Source: Beta vulgaris subsp. vulgaris
Taxonomy: Eukaryota > Streptophyta > Magnoliopsida > Caryophyllales > Amaranthaceae
Length of the DNA: 64,000 nucleotides
Direction: 5' to 3'
NCBI RefSeq assembly: GCF_026745355.1
Contig: NC_079210.1
Location: 4,466,784-4,530,783 of the forward strand
Shown one piece after another: positions 21,628-32,754 of the stretch. The translations under genes were made by a program, and so were the position numbers. Position 1 is the stretch's first letter. Each line of letters starts with the position of its first letter. The notes under the pieces are model-generated. The model made no database searches and had not been told where the DNA came from. It was given only the letters and a program-made list of their open reading frames with translations.

Positions 21628-23430
21628 TGATGAGTGAGAATTTAGTCTCACTGATCATATGCATATTTTGGCAAGTTTTGCATGACAATTTTGAATTCAA
21701 ATGCGCTTTTTCCCTTTAAATTCCTTATTTTCATTCTCTAGCGATGCATACTACGTAGATGGGATTTCATGGTTCCTTCCCCCTCCCCTTTGATCACTAA
21801 CACTATTGTTTAGTGTGGTTTTATTTGATGAGAAAAGAGCAAACGAGATAGGAACAGACGCTCCTTGTAAAATAGGAGTGGGCGCTCCTCCAGGCTCTTT
21901 TAAATGGCAGAATGATGCAGGGACTTGGAGCGAAGAGGGAGCTACCGAGGAGCTGGAGCTCCTAGTATGTGGAACAAGGGAGCGGGCGCTCTCAAGAAAA
22001 AGGACGGAGCGGGAGCTCCTTTACGTGCTGAAGATGGCAGAAGGGTTCAGAAAGTTGGAGCTACCAAGGAGTCCCCATTGAGCAAGCGCTCCTTAGGCGC
22101 ATTTGACAAGGAGCCGGCGCTCCCCGGTAACATAGAGCGGGCATTCCGTATTTGCTGGGAAGCCACCCTGTTGGCAGTAGGGATGGAGCGACCCAGGAGC
22201 TTTCCATGAGCACTCGCTCCATTGCCTTACTGTGTTAGGTGAGGGAGCTCCTTGTTAATTTCTCGACATTTCTTCTTTAAACGCTATTGTTAGTCCCGTT
22301 TTTGTAATAATATAAATACTTTTTTCACTTAATGACGTATTAACTTTTATTCAAATCATTTTTAAGAGTTTTTAACTTAATCTAGTGAGAGAAAGTGAAG
22401 TTCTAGAGAGAGAAAGTAAATTTTCATGGTTTTGTAGCTTGGATTATGACAAGAATTGTGGTTTTTATGCAAGATCTTCATTTCGTCTTCATGGTTTAAG
22501 TAATATCTCCTCTGCTCTGTACTTTTAATACTTTTATCATTTTATTTTTTAAAATTTTGTTTAATTAGTTTAATACATGTTTAGATTTTAGTTTTTAAAA
22601 CTTAATCTTGTGTTAGATCTTGTGCTGATTGTTTAGTTTTTCATTTTTGATTTTTTGTTTCTTCTATTTGTATTACTATGATGACTATGATGATTAGTGA
22701 TTAGTTAATTAGTTGGGGGTTGGGGTGAAAACCCAACCATGGTTGATTTGTTTGTTTGAATAAGAAGTTAGGGGTTTGATTGGGCTTTGTTAATTAATAA
22801 ATAGCATGATTATTATCTACTTGCATTCTAATTGGTTACTTGGATAATGTTTGTTGATGGATGCCTTAGTCAAATTGAGAGAGGAGATTAAGGTTAACGT
22901 TTATGTTATTTTCTTGCTTAATTTCTCATGAAAGTTAGATTTGAGTGAGGGTTTGGTAAATTGGCATTGTGCTTATCTCCTTGGTTGTATATTTGAGACC
23001 ATGAGAGTGGCTTAGTTATGCGACTTATGTAGTTTTATGCACCCTTGAGAGAGGGATTAGAACTAGTTAAGAGTCAATAATCTCAATTTGTTGCTTTATT
23101 ATTTCCTCTATACTTCGCGCTTCTTATTTCCTAAATCATGATTGGATTGTGTTTGTCCCCTTCTCCTAATGTTTTTATCAATCAATTTTTTTTCTAATCA
23201 CTTAGCCTCTTCTTAAGATCTTAGTTAATTTAGTTCTTAGTTTAGCAAACCAAACATCTTGCTAAATTATTGACTTAGGCACTAAGCTTGCAACAATTAG
23301 CAACATTAGTGTTCTTCTTGCTATTCCCTGCGGATTTCGAACCTTACTTATCACTTTACCTAGGTTTGGGATTTAGTGAGGTTTTGTTTGACTTTTGGAG
23401 ATTAGTAACGACCTAATTTTTCCTTTTTCA
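21628..23430 (+). repeat. Right Gypsy LTR
   Basis: Begins TGATGAGTGAGAATTTAG after a purine-rich tract and ends TTTTTCA. Longer than the left copy because that one lost its 5' part. Confidence 0.75.
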
Positions 23431-23796
23431 CACACCTTATCCTATTATCAGATTCTTCTAACTTGGTTAGTATTTTGGAGGGCACTGTTTCATCCAGCTG
23501 TTGATAATATCTCGACAATCAACAAAATCAAAGAAACTATAAAACACCATGAGTGGTGTTTGGTTATACAAGGTTCCTCGTACTTAGACTGCTGGTGCAC
23601 ACATGATTACAAAGAAATATCTTTCCACCTGAGTCTCCTTTAGTACTACTTTCTAATTTTTTTTTAATTCATCGAGTCAAAAAAAAAAATATTATAACCA
23701 TCCCTTTTCAATCAAAATTTTAAGAAAAACTATTTTTCTCCACTCTCTCATTTCCATTATCTCAATTTTCTCTTTCTTAGCCTAATAGTTTTCTAT
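23431..23796. other. Stretch between two retrotransposons, no gene recognised
   Basis: An open frame at 23395-23643 starts inside the LTR and shows no recognisable family. Poly-A and TTTCTC tracts follow. Confidence 0.4.
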
Positions 23797-23801
23797 AAAA
23801 C

Positions 23802-24065
23802 TGATGACTTGTATAGTCACAACAAGAATTTCAGCATTGCAGAGAAAGTTTTAGGTGCACAGAAATATAGATAGAATTTTCTATTTCATTCATGAAAAGC
23901 TCAAAAAGAAGCTGTCACCTTATTACATACTATATAAGACAAAAGTACTGAAAAAGGAATCAAGGCAACGGTACAATCAGAGAATAATCAGTGCCAGGTA
24001 GCCTTTTACAGAAGGTGAGTCATCAGCTTAGTACATAAGGATAAATTACTGTAGAGCCCTTAATA
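23802..24065 (-). repeat. 3' LTR of the Copia element
   Basis: 264 bp, TA...CA ends in the element's orientation; five substitutions relative to the 5' LTR. Confidence 0.95.
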
Positions 24066-25720
24066 CTCCCCCTCAAGTTGGTGAGTGTAGCTTGGTGAAG
24101 CTCCCAACTTGGCAAGATGATGGAGATGATGTTTGACAGGAAGAGCTTTTGTCATGATGTCAGCTATTTGGTCAGTTGATGGGACATGGACAGTGTTGAT
24201 TTTTCCATATTTAATCTGATCCCTGACATAGTGGCAGTCTAATTCAACATGCTTAGTCTTTTCATGTAGCACAGGATTAGCTGCAACTGATAGAGCAGCC
24301 TTGTTGTCATAGTGAAGCATAGTAGGTGGCAGAGTCCTGATACCTAGATCCTTGAGAAGAGCTGAAAGCCAAGTGACTTCACATGTTGTGAGGGCATAGC
24401 CCTATATTCAGCCTCAGCAGAAGATCTTGCTACCACAGTCTGTTTCTTGGTCTTCCAAGAGACTGGAGAGATCCCAAAGAAGATGTAGTAGCCAGTGGTT
24501 GACCTCCTAGTGATTGGACAACTAGCCCAATCACTGTCACAATAAGCCTTTAGCTCTGCAGCAGTAGATGTGGCTAAGAGAATACCTTGCCTGGGGTTGC
24601 CATCTATGTATCTTAACAATCTCTTGGCTGCCTGCATGTGAACTGTAGTAGGGTGTTGCATGAATTGAGCTAAAAGTTGCACTGTGAAGCAGATGTCAGG
24701 CCTAGTGATTGTTAGGTAAATCAATTTCCCTAGCAGCCTCTGATAAGGTGTAGGATTAGGAAGAGCATTCCCCTTGTCTGCTGTAAGTTTGAGATGAGAA
24801 TCCAGGGGAAGTTGGAGAGGTTTACAATGAAGTAGGCCATGTTCCTTAAGGATGTCAGTGCAGTATTTATGCTGAGAGAGGAAAAATCCAGCAGCAGACC
24901 TATGTATTTCCAAGCCAAGAAAGTAGCTAACAGGGCCAAGGTCTTTCATTTTGAAGGTTTGTGAGAGGAGGTTTTGAATTTCAGTGAGATGAGGGAGAGA
25001 TGACCCACAGAGGAGCAAGTCATCAACATAGATGAGAATCAATGTGATGTGAGTGTGAGAATGGTTAAGAAAGAGGCTGTAATCAGCTTTGGACTGGTGG
25101 AACCCAAGTTGTAAGAGAGTGTGAGAGAGTTTAGAGAACCATTGCCTTGGAGCTTGCTTGAGGCCATAAAGAGCCTTTTTTAGCTTGCACACTTGTGTGT
25201 TTTGGGAAGTAGGCTTGTTGAAGGGAAGTGTATCAGGGTTTATCCTGCTGCCAAAGGTGGTATAGCCTTTAGGAAGAGTCATATAGACTGTTTCAGATAA
25301 TTCCCCATGTAAAAAGGCATTACTCACATCCATTTGTACTGTGTGCCAGTGTTGCATTGCTGCTACTGCTAGTAAGGTTCTCACTGTTGTCATTTTGGCA
25401 ACAGGGGCAAAGGTCTCTAAATAATCAACACCATATTGTTGTTTGCAACCAAGAATTACCAATCTAGCTTTGTACCTCTCAATGGTACCATCAGGGTAGA
25501 ATTTAGTCCTGTACAACCATTTAGAGCCTATGGCTGTTTTGTGGGCAGGAAGAGAAGTAACTTCCCATGTGTCATTGTGTTCTAAGGCATCCAGTTCATT
25601 GTTCATTGCCTGAATCCAGTGAGTATGTTGCACAGCTTCTTTAAAGGATGTCGGATCAGCAGTGGTGGTTAATGAGGCTTGAAAGCAATGAAATGAGGGT
25701 GCAGTATAGGTGTCAGCCAA
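24060..25720 (-). pseudogene. Copia reverse transcriptase and RNase H
   Basis: The frame 24344-25720 has the Copia RT landmarks: KWLYRTKFYPDGTIERYKAR, QMDVSNAFLHG with the first catalytic Asp, and YVDDLLL with the paired Asp. It continues into RNase H (CDSDWA and SSAEAEYRAM). The last RNase H part is in another frame at 24060-24320 (NKAALSVAANPV, then HVPSTDQIADIMTKAL). The shift near 24330 removes the final domain from the polyprotein. Confidence 0.9.
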
Positions 25721-25743
25721 GTTGGAGATGTGAGTGGTGGTAT

Positions 25744-27954
25744 TTAATTTGTAGTTATGTCATAATCTTGATGCCAGAGAGGTGGGGCTTGGGTTCTGGT
25801 GGACTTTCTGAGAGGAGCAGCAGGTGTTTGTGTGGGAGAGGAAGTAGTGTTTGTAGGAGGGGTGAGAGGGGAATTTGGGTTATTTGTGAAGTGTGGTTGA
25901 GTTGTCCTGGGAGAAGGAGGTGGGGTGTGTGTAGGGGTAGGGTTTGCATCAGGGTACATCATGAGATAGTCATCAAAGGTGGAGGGAGGTTGCTGATGCA
26001 CATCAGTAGATGGAATAGGTTGCATATAGGAGGTGTGAGATTTTTTGTGAAATGGGAAAATGCTCTCATGAAATCTGACATCTCTAGAGACAAAAGTCTG
26101 CATAGTGAGAAGATTCAACAATCTGTAACCTTTTTGGAGTGAAGGGTAGCCTAGGAAAACACAAGGCACACCTCTAATAGAAAATTTGTCAGTAGGGAAA
26201 GTAGGATTTGATGCAAAAGCAAGACAACCAAGCACTTTCAGATGAGCATAAGTAGGAGGTTTTTGAAAGAGGAGTTCAAATGGAGTCTTGTTGGTAAGAG
26301 TGGGAACAGGGAGTCTGTTGATTACATGTACAGCTGCCAGAACATAGTCACCCCAATATTGCAAGGGTAGGCCAGATAGAAACCTAAATGCCTTAGCAAT
26401 TTCTAACACATGTCTATGTTTGCGCGCAACTCTAGCATTTTGTTGAGGTCTCTTGACACAAGAGGTTTGATGAATGATGCCATGAGTGGCAAAAAATTGT
26501 TTGCAAGGAGCATCATTAAATTCTAGGGCATTGTCAGATCTCAAGTGTTTGATCTGTGTCTGAAAATGTGTTTTGACATAGTTTAAAAAAGTTTCCAAAG
26601 TTTGGAGAGAGTCAGACTTATATTGAAGCAAATACACCCAGGTGTGTCTGGTGTTATCATCCACAATGGTCATGAAGTATCTGTATTTGCCCTTAGAGCA
26701 GACCCTATAAGGTCCCCAAATATCCATATGGATAAGATCAAAAGGTGCAGATGCATGAGATTTGCTGAGAGAGAAAGGAAGTTTTGTGAATTTAGACATG
26801 GGGCAGGTTATGCACACTTTGGTATGTTGTTTCAAGTAAGGTTGGACACAGGGAATATGTTGCAGTTTAGAAAGAGAAGAATGTCCTAACCTATGATGCC
26901 AAAGGTCAAGATCACTGGTTAAGGTAGAAGACTCAGGTTGGTCTGGGTTGCTGTTGATGACATTCATGCTTACAGAAGGTGCATTATTAACAGAAAGATG
27001 ATTAACAAGGTAGTACAACCCTTGTTTGGCCTCTCCTACTCCTCTAACTTCTTTGGTGTTGTTATCAATAATGACACAGTAGGTGGGATAGAAGTTCACT
27101 TGACAATTGTTGTCAGTGAGAAGTCTTTGAACTGACAGCAAGTTGTGTTTAAAGTGAGGAACACAGAACACATCATTTAATATGAGACCAGTCTCTAGAT
27201 ACACAACACCAGTATGAGACACAACAGCAGTTGCACCAGTAGGTAAGTTAATTTTAGAAGAGCTGAGATCAATGGTAGGATGACTCAGATTGCACAGGTG
27301 AGGTGTCATGTGATCTGAGGCACCAGTGTCTATGATCCAGCTTTCATTGCTCCCTACAGCATTGTAACATGTTATCATTCCTGAGAAATGGTTGTCAAGC
27401 TCATCATCAGTCTCAGATTCTTTACCAGGTGAAAGAAGTTTAGGCATTATTTGTGCAAGCTGTTGGGGAGTGAACAATGCTCCTAAGGTGTCTTGTGAGG
27501 TTTGTGGGCTGCTAGTGTTAGCCACAGCAGCCAGTTTAGGGTTATTATATCTGGGATTAGGTGTCCATTTTGAGCTGGAAGATGGTTGAAATGGTTTTGG
27601 CTTAGAGAATGTGGAGGTAGAGAGTGTGTTTTGGTAAGGGTTGTGTTTAGGGTGAGTTTTTGGATAGCCAATCACAGACCAACACCTATCTCCTCTATGA
27701 CCTCTTTTTCCACACACATGACAGGTTTGGGACCTATCCATTGTCTTGCTATACATAGCTGTGGCATCATTATCAGTTTTACTGAGGTGCAAAACCTCTC
27801 TCTGAGCTTCCTCTTGCTGCAAAGCAGCTGTTGCAGTTTCAACTGAGGGCAATGGGTCTAATAAAAGCAATTGACTCCTTTGAGGGTTATACACATCATC
27901 AATGCCATTTAAAAACTGGAAACGTTTAGCTTCTTCGTTCCCTTTGCTGTTCAA
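25744..27954 (-). pseudogene. Copia zinc knuckle, protease and integrase
   Basis: In order: zinc knuckle [14 protein letters not shown], aspartic protease core [12 protein letters not shown], integrase HHRLGHSS and HxxC zinc region, then the catalytic core with Asp in [10 protein letters not shown] and Asp in LRSDNALEF. In the third core motif ([14 protein letters not shown]) the family's glutamate is absent; Ala or Arg stands there. This copy's integrase is therefore probably inactive. A one-base shift joins it neither to gag (near 27940) nor to RT (near 25740). Confidence 0.9.
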
Positions 27955-28486
27955 TCACAGACAACATCATTTGAACCTCTTCACTAGGATTCTGAATGAC
28001 AGGCAAAGCATTCATAACATCCAATTCTTCCCAAATAGCTCTCATGGCTGTATAATGTTCATTAATAGGCATGGAGTTTTGTTTAATCTCATACAACTCT
28101 CTATTTAACCTATATTTTCTTGAACCATTGGTTAAAGAGAAACGTTTTTCTAGGTTTACCCATATTTCCCTAGAAGAAGTCATGTACATAACAGATTTTT
28201 TGATAGAAGGAGAAACATTTTGAGTGATCCAAGCAATTACCATATTACTGCAGGCATCCCATAGTTCTGCTTTGGTCTCATCATCAGTGGATCTTGTGAC
28301 TGTGCCTTTCACAAATCCAAGTTTACGTTTTGAAGAAAGACTAATTTCCATTTGTCTGCTCCAAGCTCTGTAATCAGCAGATCCTTGCAACTTGTCCACC
28401 TGGACTGTGTTTGCACCATCAGAAGGATGAAGAAATAAAGGGTTCAACATATCTTGAAAGGTGATTCTTCCCCCAGTTGCTGCCAT
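27926..28486 (-). pseudogene. Copia gag (N-terminal part)
   Basis: Starts [20 protein letters not shown], then [20 protein letters not shown], the usual plant Copia gag start (UBN2-type). The frame ends 28 bases into the next open frame, consistent with a one-base indel. Confidence 0.85.
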
Positions 28487-28648
28487 TTTTGGAGAAACAA
28501 CAGAGGTTTTGAAGGAAGAACAGATAGAAGGAGAGCAGGGAGAAAGATGAAGGAGAAGGAAGGAAAAAAGAGGTTTTTAGACTTTTGTAGGGAAGAAAAA
28601 GATAAGATGATTTGAAGCTTTCTCACTGCAATGGGAGCTCTGATACCA

Positions 28649-28912
28649 TGATGACTTGTATAGTCACAGCAAGAATTTCAGCATTGCAGAGAAAGTTTTA
28701 GGTGCACAGAAATATAGAGAGAAGTTTCTATTTCATTCATGAAAAGCTCAAAAAGAAGCTGTCACCTTATTACATACTATATAGGACAAAAGTACTGAAA
28801 AAGGAATCAAGGCAACGGTACAATCAGAGAATAATCAGTGCCAGGTAGCCTTTTACAGAAGGTGAGTCATCAGCTTAGTACATAAGGATAAATTATTGTA
28901 GAGCCCTTAATA
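28649..28912 (-). repeat. 5' LTR of the Copia element
   Basis: 264 bp; the initiator-tRNA primer-binding site abuts it at 28637-28648. Confidence 0.95.
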
Positions 28913-28917
28913 AAAAC

Positions 28918-29646
28918 CAAACAAAGAAAAATCGTTAATAATTTGCGTTTTTCATACGAAAACATTTTTCATGAAAACCCAGTTCTTCACCATACCAAAC
29001 AAATCCGTGTATCTTTTTTTTTCCTTTTTGGGACGAACTCTAAGTACTGCTATATGAACTGAATCACCGCAATATTCCGAAGTATATATAATACTCGTAT
29101 CAACTAAACTCAAATCTCCCAGACTAGTTACATTGTTTCTATTGGACTTAAGCTGAACATCTTTGTCTATTATTATCTTTACTATAATATTTCAACAAAT
29201 TTTAAAAAGACATCATAACTTGAATCTATATAATCCCATAAAATAAAAAACTTTTTAGCTATATGACAAAACTTTCTAATATATTAATGAAAATATATAT
29301 GATCAAAAGTTAAGGAACATAAATGTATATGGCTTTGTAATAGTGAGTCAATAACTAAATATATAATATTCTGTGACAGATCAAGTAGGAGAGCATTTGA
29401 ATATTTTTTTTCTTGTAAATGTTTTAAGTAGATTTCTTTTGCTTAGAAGACTTGTTTAAATGAAGTTGAAGTACATACTAATTAATGCAGTAAATAGTTT
29501 ATTTGGAAGATCATAATTGAGCTTAAAGGCTGTTATCATATAAAAATATAACCGATCATGCATCCCACCCATGGTTTTCCTACATATTTCGCTCAAATCC
29601 TGGCTTATACTTTTAGTTCAACAAAAAAGTTTTCATAGATCTCAAA
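28918..29646 (+). promoter_or_regulatory. BAHD1 upstream region
   Basis: Shares a diverged copy at 5600-6140. The nearest TATA-like run is CATATAAAAATATAA (about 29537-29551), roughly 100 bp before the ATG, a plausible promoter spacing with a short leader. No other elements are claimed. Confidence 0.45.
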
Positions 29647-31041
29647 ATGGCCGTTACAACGATCAACATCAAGGTGATGTCCGAAGAAATTATCAAACCA
29701 TCCAACCCAACTCCAAAGAACCTTCGTTTACTTCAAACATCATTATTCGATCATGTAAACTCCCCCACCCTTATGCCTCTTGTCTTCTTTTACCCCAAAA
29801 ACATCACTACAAATATTGATACAAATGAAATCTTGAATCGTCTCAAAAGATCACTTTCCAACACATTATCGGTGTTCTATCCACTTGCAGGACGCGTTCA
29901 TGATGATGCTAACTACTTCAATTGCAATGATGAGGGCGTTCCTTATGTTCATGTCGAGGTTGATAAGCCATTAGACATTGTCATTCGTGACATTGATGTA
30001 TCTCAGCTCGACAAATTGTTACCCTTCTATGGTCAGGAAGGGTTTACAAAGTTGTTGTTAGCCATCAAAATCAATGTTTTTACGTGTGGTGGACTTGCCA
30101 TTGGGGTTAGGATGAGCCATGCCATTTCTGATGCCTTTTCATTAGTGATGTTTGTCAAAACTTGGGCTTCGATGGCCAATGGTGACAGCCTTCACACAAA
30201 TTTGGGTTCCGTGCTCCCTTCTTTTGAGATGTGGAAGCTATTTCCACCATCATTGTCGTTGAATATGTATGCCAACCAAAATACTGATCTCATAAAGGAT
30301 AAACCAATAACCAAGTGGTTTTTATTTGGCGAAGCCAAGCTAGAAGATCTTAGGTCAAAACTTCTCTCCAACACGAACATGAATGATATTGATCCTCATT
30401 CTAAACTCCCCTTGTGTTCCTTAAGCATGGTTTTATCAGCTTTCCTTTGGTGTAGAGTCAAAGTAGCTTGTCATAATTTTGTTAATGATGTACCCCATCA
30501 AACCTTCCATGCAGTTAATTTACGCTCTAGAATAAGTCCATCTAGTGGAAGATTGTACTATTTTGGTAACACTTTTGTCAACGCCATAGCCAAGCTAGGT
30601 GTGGTGTCAAAGAATGATGCTAACAGGACTCGGGACGAGTCTTTGATGCGTAACTTCTTGGAGCAGATGAATGAATCCATTGCAAAAATATTAAGTAATG
30701 ATGGATTTATAAGGGAGATAAAAGAGGGTTCAAAGGACCTGAGATTTGTGATGGAACACTTTGAAAGGGAAAGTAGAGGAGAAATAATATCACTAGGGTT
30801 TAGCAGTCTACGAAGTTTGCCAGTATATGAAGCTGATTTTGGTTGGGGGAAGCCAGTTTGGGTAACCTCAGCTACCTTAATGTACAAGAATTTGGTCATT
30901 TTGATTCCTGCTGGTCCATCAAGCAAGGACATTGTAGCTTATATCAATTTAAGCGCCAAAGATATGGCCAAACTCGAAAGTGATACAGAATTCACTTCAT
31001 TTGTGTCAAAGATGATACCCCGTATCAATAGCAAGTTGTAA
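29647..31041 (+). CDS. BAHD acyltransferase, vinorine synthase-like (BAHD1)
   Basis: An intronless frame of 464 residues, the normal BAHD length. BAHD enzymes move an acyl group from acyl-CoA to an alcohol or amine in the cytosol. The catalytic HxxxD is HAISD at 158-162, the structural DFGWG is at 397-401, and NLRSR (291-295) is also present. The N-terminus, with IIKPSNPTPKNLRLLQTSLFD, is typical of the clade holding vinorine synthase and other alkaloid or terpenoid acetyltransferases. The start is chosen because it is the first ATG in frame and gives the expected length. The acceptor cannot be told from sequence. BAHD2, 6 kb away on the same strand, is a clear paralogue, and an AAE lies between them. 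Confidence 0.95.
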   Translation: MAVTTINIKVMSEEIIKPSNPTPKNLRLLQTSLFDHVNSPTLMPLVFFYPKNITTNIDTNEILNRLKRSLSNTLSVFYPLAGRVHDDANYFNCNDEGVPYVHVEVDKPLDIVIRDIDVSQLDKLLPFYGQEGFTKLLLAIKINVFTCGGLAIGVRMSHAISDAFSLVMFVKTWASMANGDSLHTNLGSVLPSFEMWKLFPPSLSLNMYANQNTDLIKDKPITKWFLFGEAKLEDLRSKLLSNTNMNDIDPHSKLPLCSLSMVLSAFLWCRVKVACHNFVNDVPHQTFHAVNLRSRISPSSGRLYYFGNTFVNAIAKLGVVSKNDANRTRDESLMRNFLEQMNESIAKILSNDGFIREIKEGSKDLRFVMEHFERESRGEIISLGFSSLRSLPVYEADFGWGKPVWVTSATLMYKNLVILIPAGPSSKDIVAYINLSAKDMAKLESDTEFTSFVSKMIPRINSKL

Positions 31042-32754
31042 GGTTCCAATAGGTATCATTCATGTTTTAATTTTTGTAAGGTTTTTAACTCTTAGTCCCC
31101 TGAAATAAGGAAACCTTTTTGCTTGTTTAGCTTTACAAATTATTTTTCATGTTGTAGTAGTTCAAGTATTTATGTTGTGCCTTAGTGGTTTTAATAATGT
31201 CTGAATTATGCTACTATTGTTATCTTTAGTATAATGAGATTGTTTGATAAGTAGCAAAAAGATGGATTTAAGTTAATATTTCCACATTTAGTAGTTTGAG
31301 TAATTGAATTAATTAGCTTCAAACTAGAATAAAAAACAACAATGAAATTTATTCATTGAAAGCGATATGTGTAAACAATTAAAAATGATATGGAGTATAT
31401 GAACAAATTTTTTATTTTTTGAATGGTACACGGAGTAAATTTGGAAATCTTTCTCTCAATAAAATGGGATATATGAACACCCGAAAAATTAGGAAAGTGG
31501 AAATTTCAATAATCATTAACACAGGTCATGAATTTACAATATATATTCGGGTTTAAATGCTCCGATCCATTTTCATTTTTGCACTATTCACATACTCAAT
31601 GTTGATCATTTATTCTATATAAGTTAAAACCTAATGTTATGTGAGAGAGAGTTTCCTTCACAAGACTAAAGATGTTCAACCCTAAAAGCATATGGAATTA
31701 AAGGGAGTAGCCCATTTGTCTTATAAAGGGAACTCATCTCTCTTATTTTATCAATATGGGACACTCATATACATCATAGCTTCAACAATCCGGCTCACAT
31801 GTGAGGTCCCCTTTCCAATTGGCTCACAATAAATTTGCGGTCCTAACTATGGGCCTGCCTCTGGTACCATGTGAAATATGGGTTTGTTCCGCACTTATCA
31901 TAAGAAGAGAGAGTACAGTTCACAAACTACGAAGGTTCCATCTTAAAATCATATCACAATAAAACATTAGGCAAACGGAATTTTTGTATCTACTTTGCAA
32001 TTTGGGAAATTTGTAACATGTATGCTCCAATTTGAGGGGAAGGGATATTAGGATTATTTTGTGAATACGCATTTAGATATATTGGGATATTTGTAAGTGT
32101 GTTATGTGTTGTCGGCTCAGTGCTATGTTAGGCTTATATATGTAGTCTGTTGATATTGAATACAAGCAAGGAAAAAAGATATCCTCAAACTTACTTGTCA
32201 TGTTGGCATAAAATTTGTTGTTGTGTTTCGACGTAATATATCAGTTTTTCAATTAAATTTTTAGCATTTGATAATTAGAAATATTATTAATGGTCAACGT
32301 TGTGTACATTGGTGAATATACAAGTCAAACTGAAACATCTCTTTAAAAAGAACGGAGTATAAGTACCACATAACCTCCCACTTCTCTCTACTTTGTTAAA
32401 CAATGTGCAAAGCGACGAAGGAAGTATTCTACTCTATCTAGGAGTCTGTAGTGGCTAAGAAAGTTTAAGTACATTACAGGGCATAATATACGCTTCTAGT
32501 TATGATGACACGGGAGAAAAATTAAAAAAATTCATCGTTATGAATTATGATATGCGTTGTACCTTCGAGTTCAACGATATAATTCCAAACAGAGAAATTG
32601 GACGATGTTGAACATTTAATTTCATACATATATATGCCTTGAGCAGTAGGAAATTTGACTGAAAAAAATAAGGATGCGGTACCTCTATTATTCAAACCTT
32701 TATATCTTTCCATTTGAGCATATGCTAAATGACTTTAATCACAGGAAAATAAAT
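31042..32754. other. BAHD1-AAE intergenic region
   Basis: AT-rich shared 3' flank of convergent genes. At 31850-31880 the minus strand reads a Copia-like primer-binding site (TGGTACCAGAGGC) next to a TTTCACA end, suggesting an LTR remnant to its right. No gene was seen; the open frame at 32522-32713 matches nothing known. Confidence 0.4.

Larger units (their letters stand above)
16452..23430 (+). mobile_element. Non-coding Gypsy-type LTR retrotransposon with nested insertions
   Basis: Two long direct repeats flank a small interior. The left LTR ends at 17822 and is followed by a primer-binding-site-like TGGTATCGTTGCCGGGG (17826-), of the Athila/Tat Gypsy kind. The right LTR (21628-23430, about 1.8 kb) follows a purine-rich AAGCTTGGTGGAAAT. 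The left LTR lacks roughly its first 600 bp, so no target duplication can be tested. Without the CACTA insertion the interior is only about 0.95 kb and has no gag or pol, so the element depended on another for movement. The LTR body includes repeated GAGCGGGCGCTCC words (21850-22230), whose open frames are not considered genes. Confidence 0.8.
23802..28912 (-). mobile_element. Complete-length but broken Ty1/Copia retrotransposon
   Basis: LTRs of equal length (264 bp) at 23802-24065 and 28649-28912, flanked by the 5-bp target duplication AAAAC (23797-23801 and 28913-28917). By eye they differ at 5 positions (about 2%). The element reads on the minus strand. Next to the 5' LTR is the primer-binding site TGGTATCAGAGC, complementary to initiator tRNA-Met; the purine tract TTGAGGGGGAG precedes the 3' LTR. 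Both LTRs begin TATTAAGG instead of TG. Gag and pol are present but interrupted by frameshifts near 27940, 25740 and 24330. Confidence 0.95.

Noticed and set aside
21806..22209. Overlapping Gly/Ala/Arg-rich frames
   Set aside because: Repeated GAGCGGGCGCTCC words of the Gypsy LTR keep several frames open; no family signature.
25648..27846. Several plus-strand frames opposite Copia pol
   Set aside because: They are antisense shadows of the minus-strand polyprotein, which has all the domain motifs.
31850..32150. Minus-strand Copia LTR beside a TGGTACCAGAGGC primer site
   Set aside because: Only the primer-like word and a TTTCACA end support it; no second LTR or target duplication. Mentioned only in the spacer entry.
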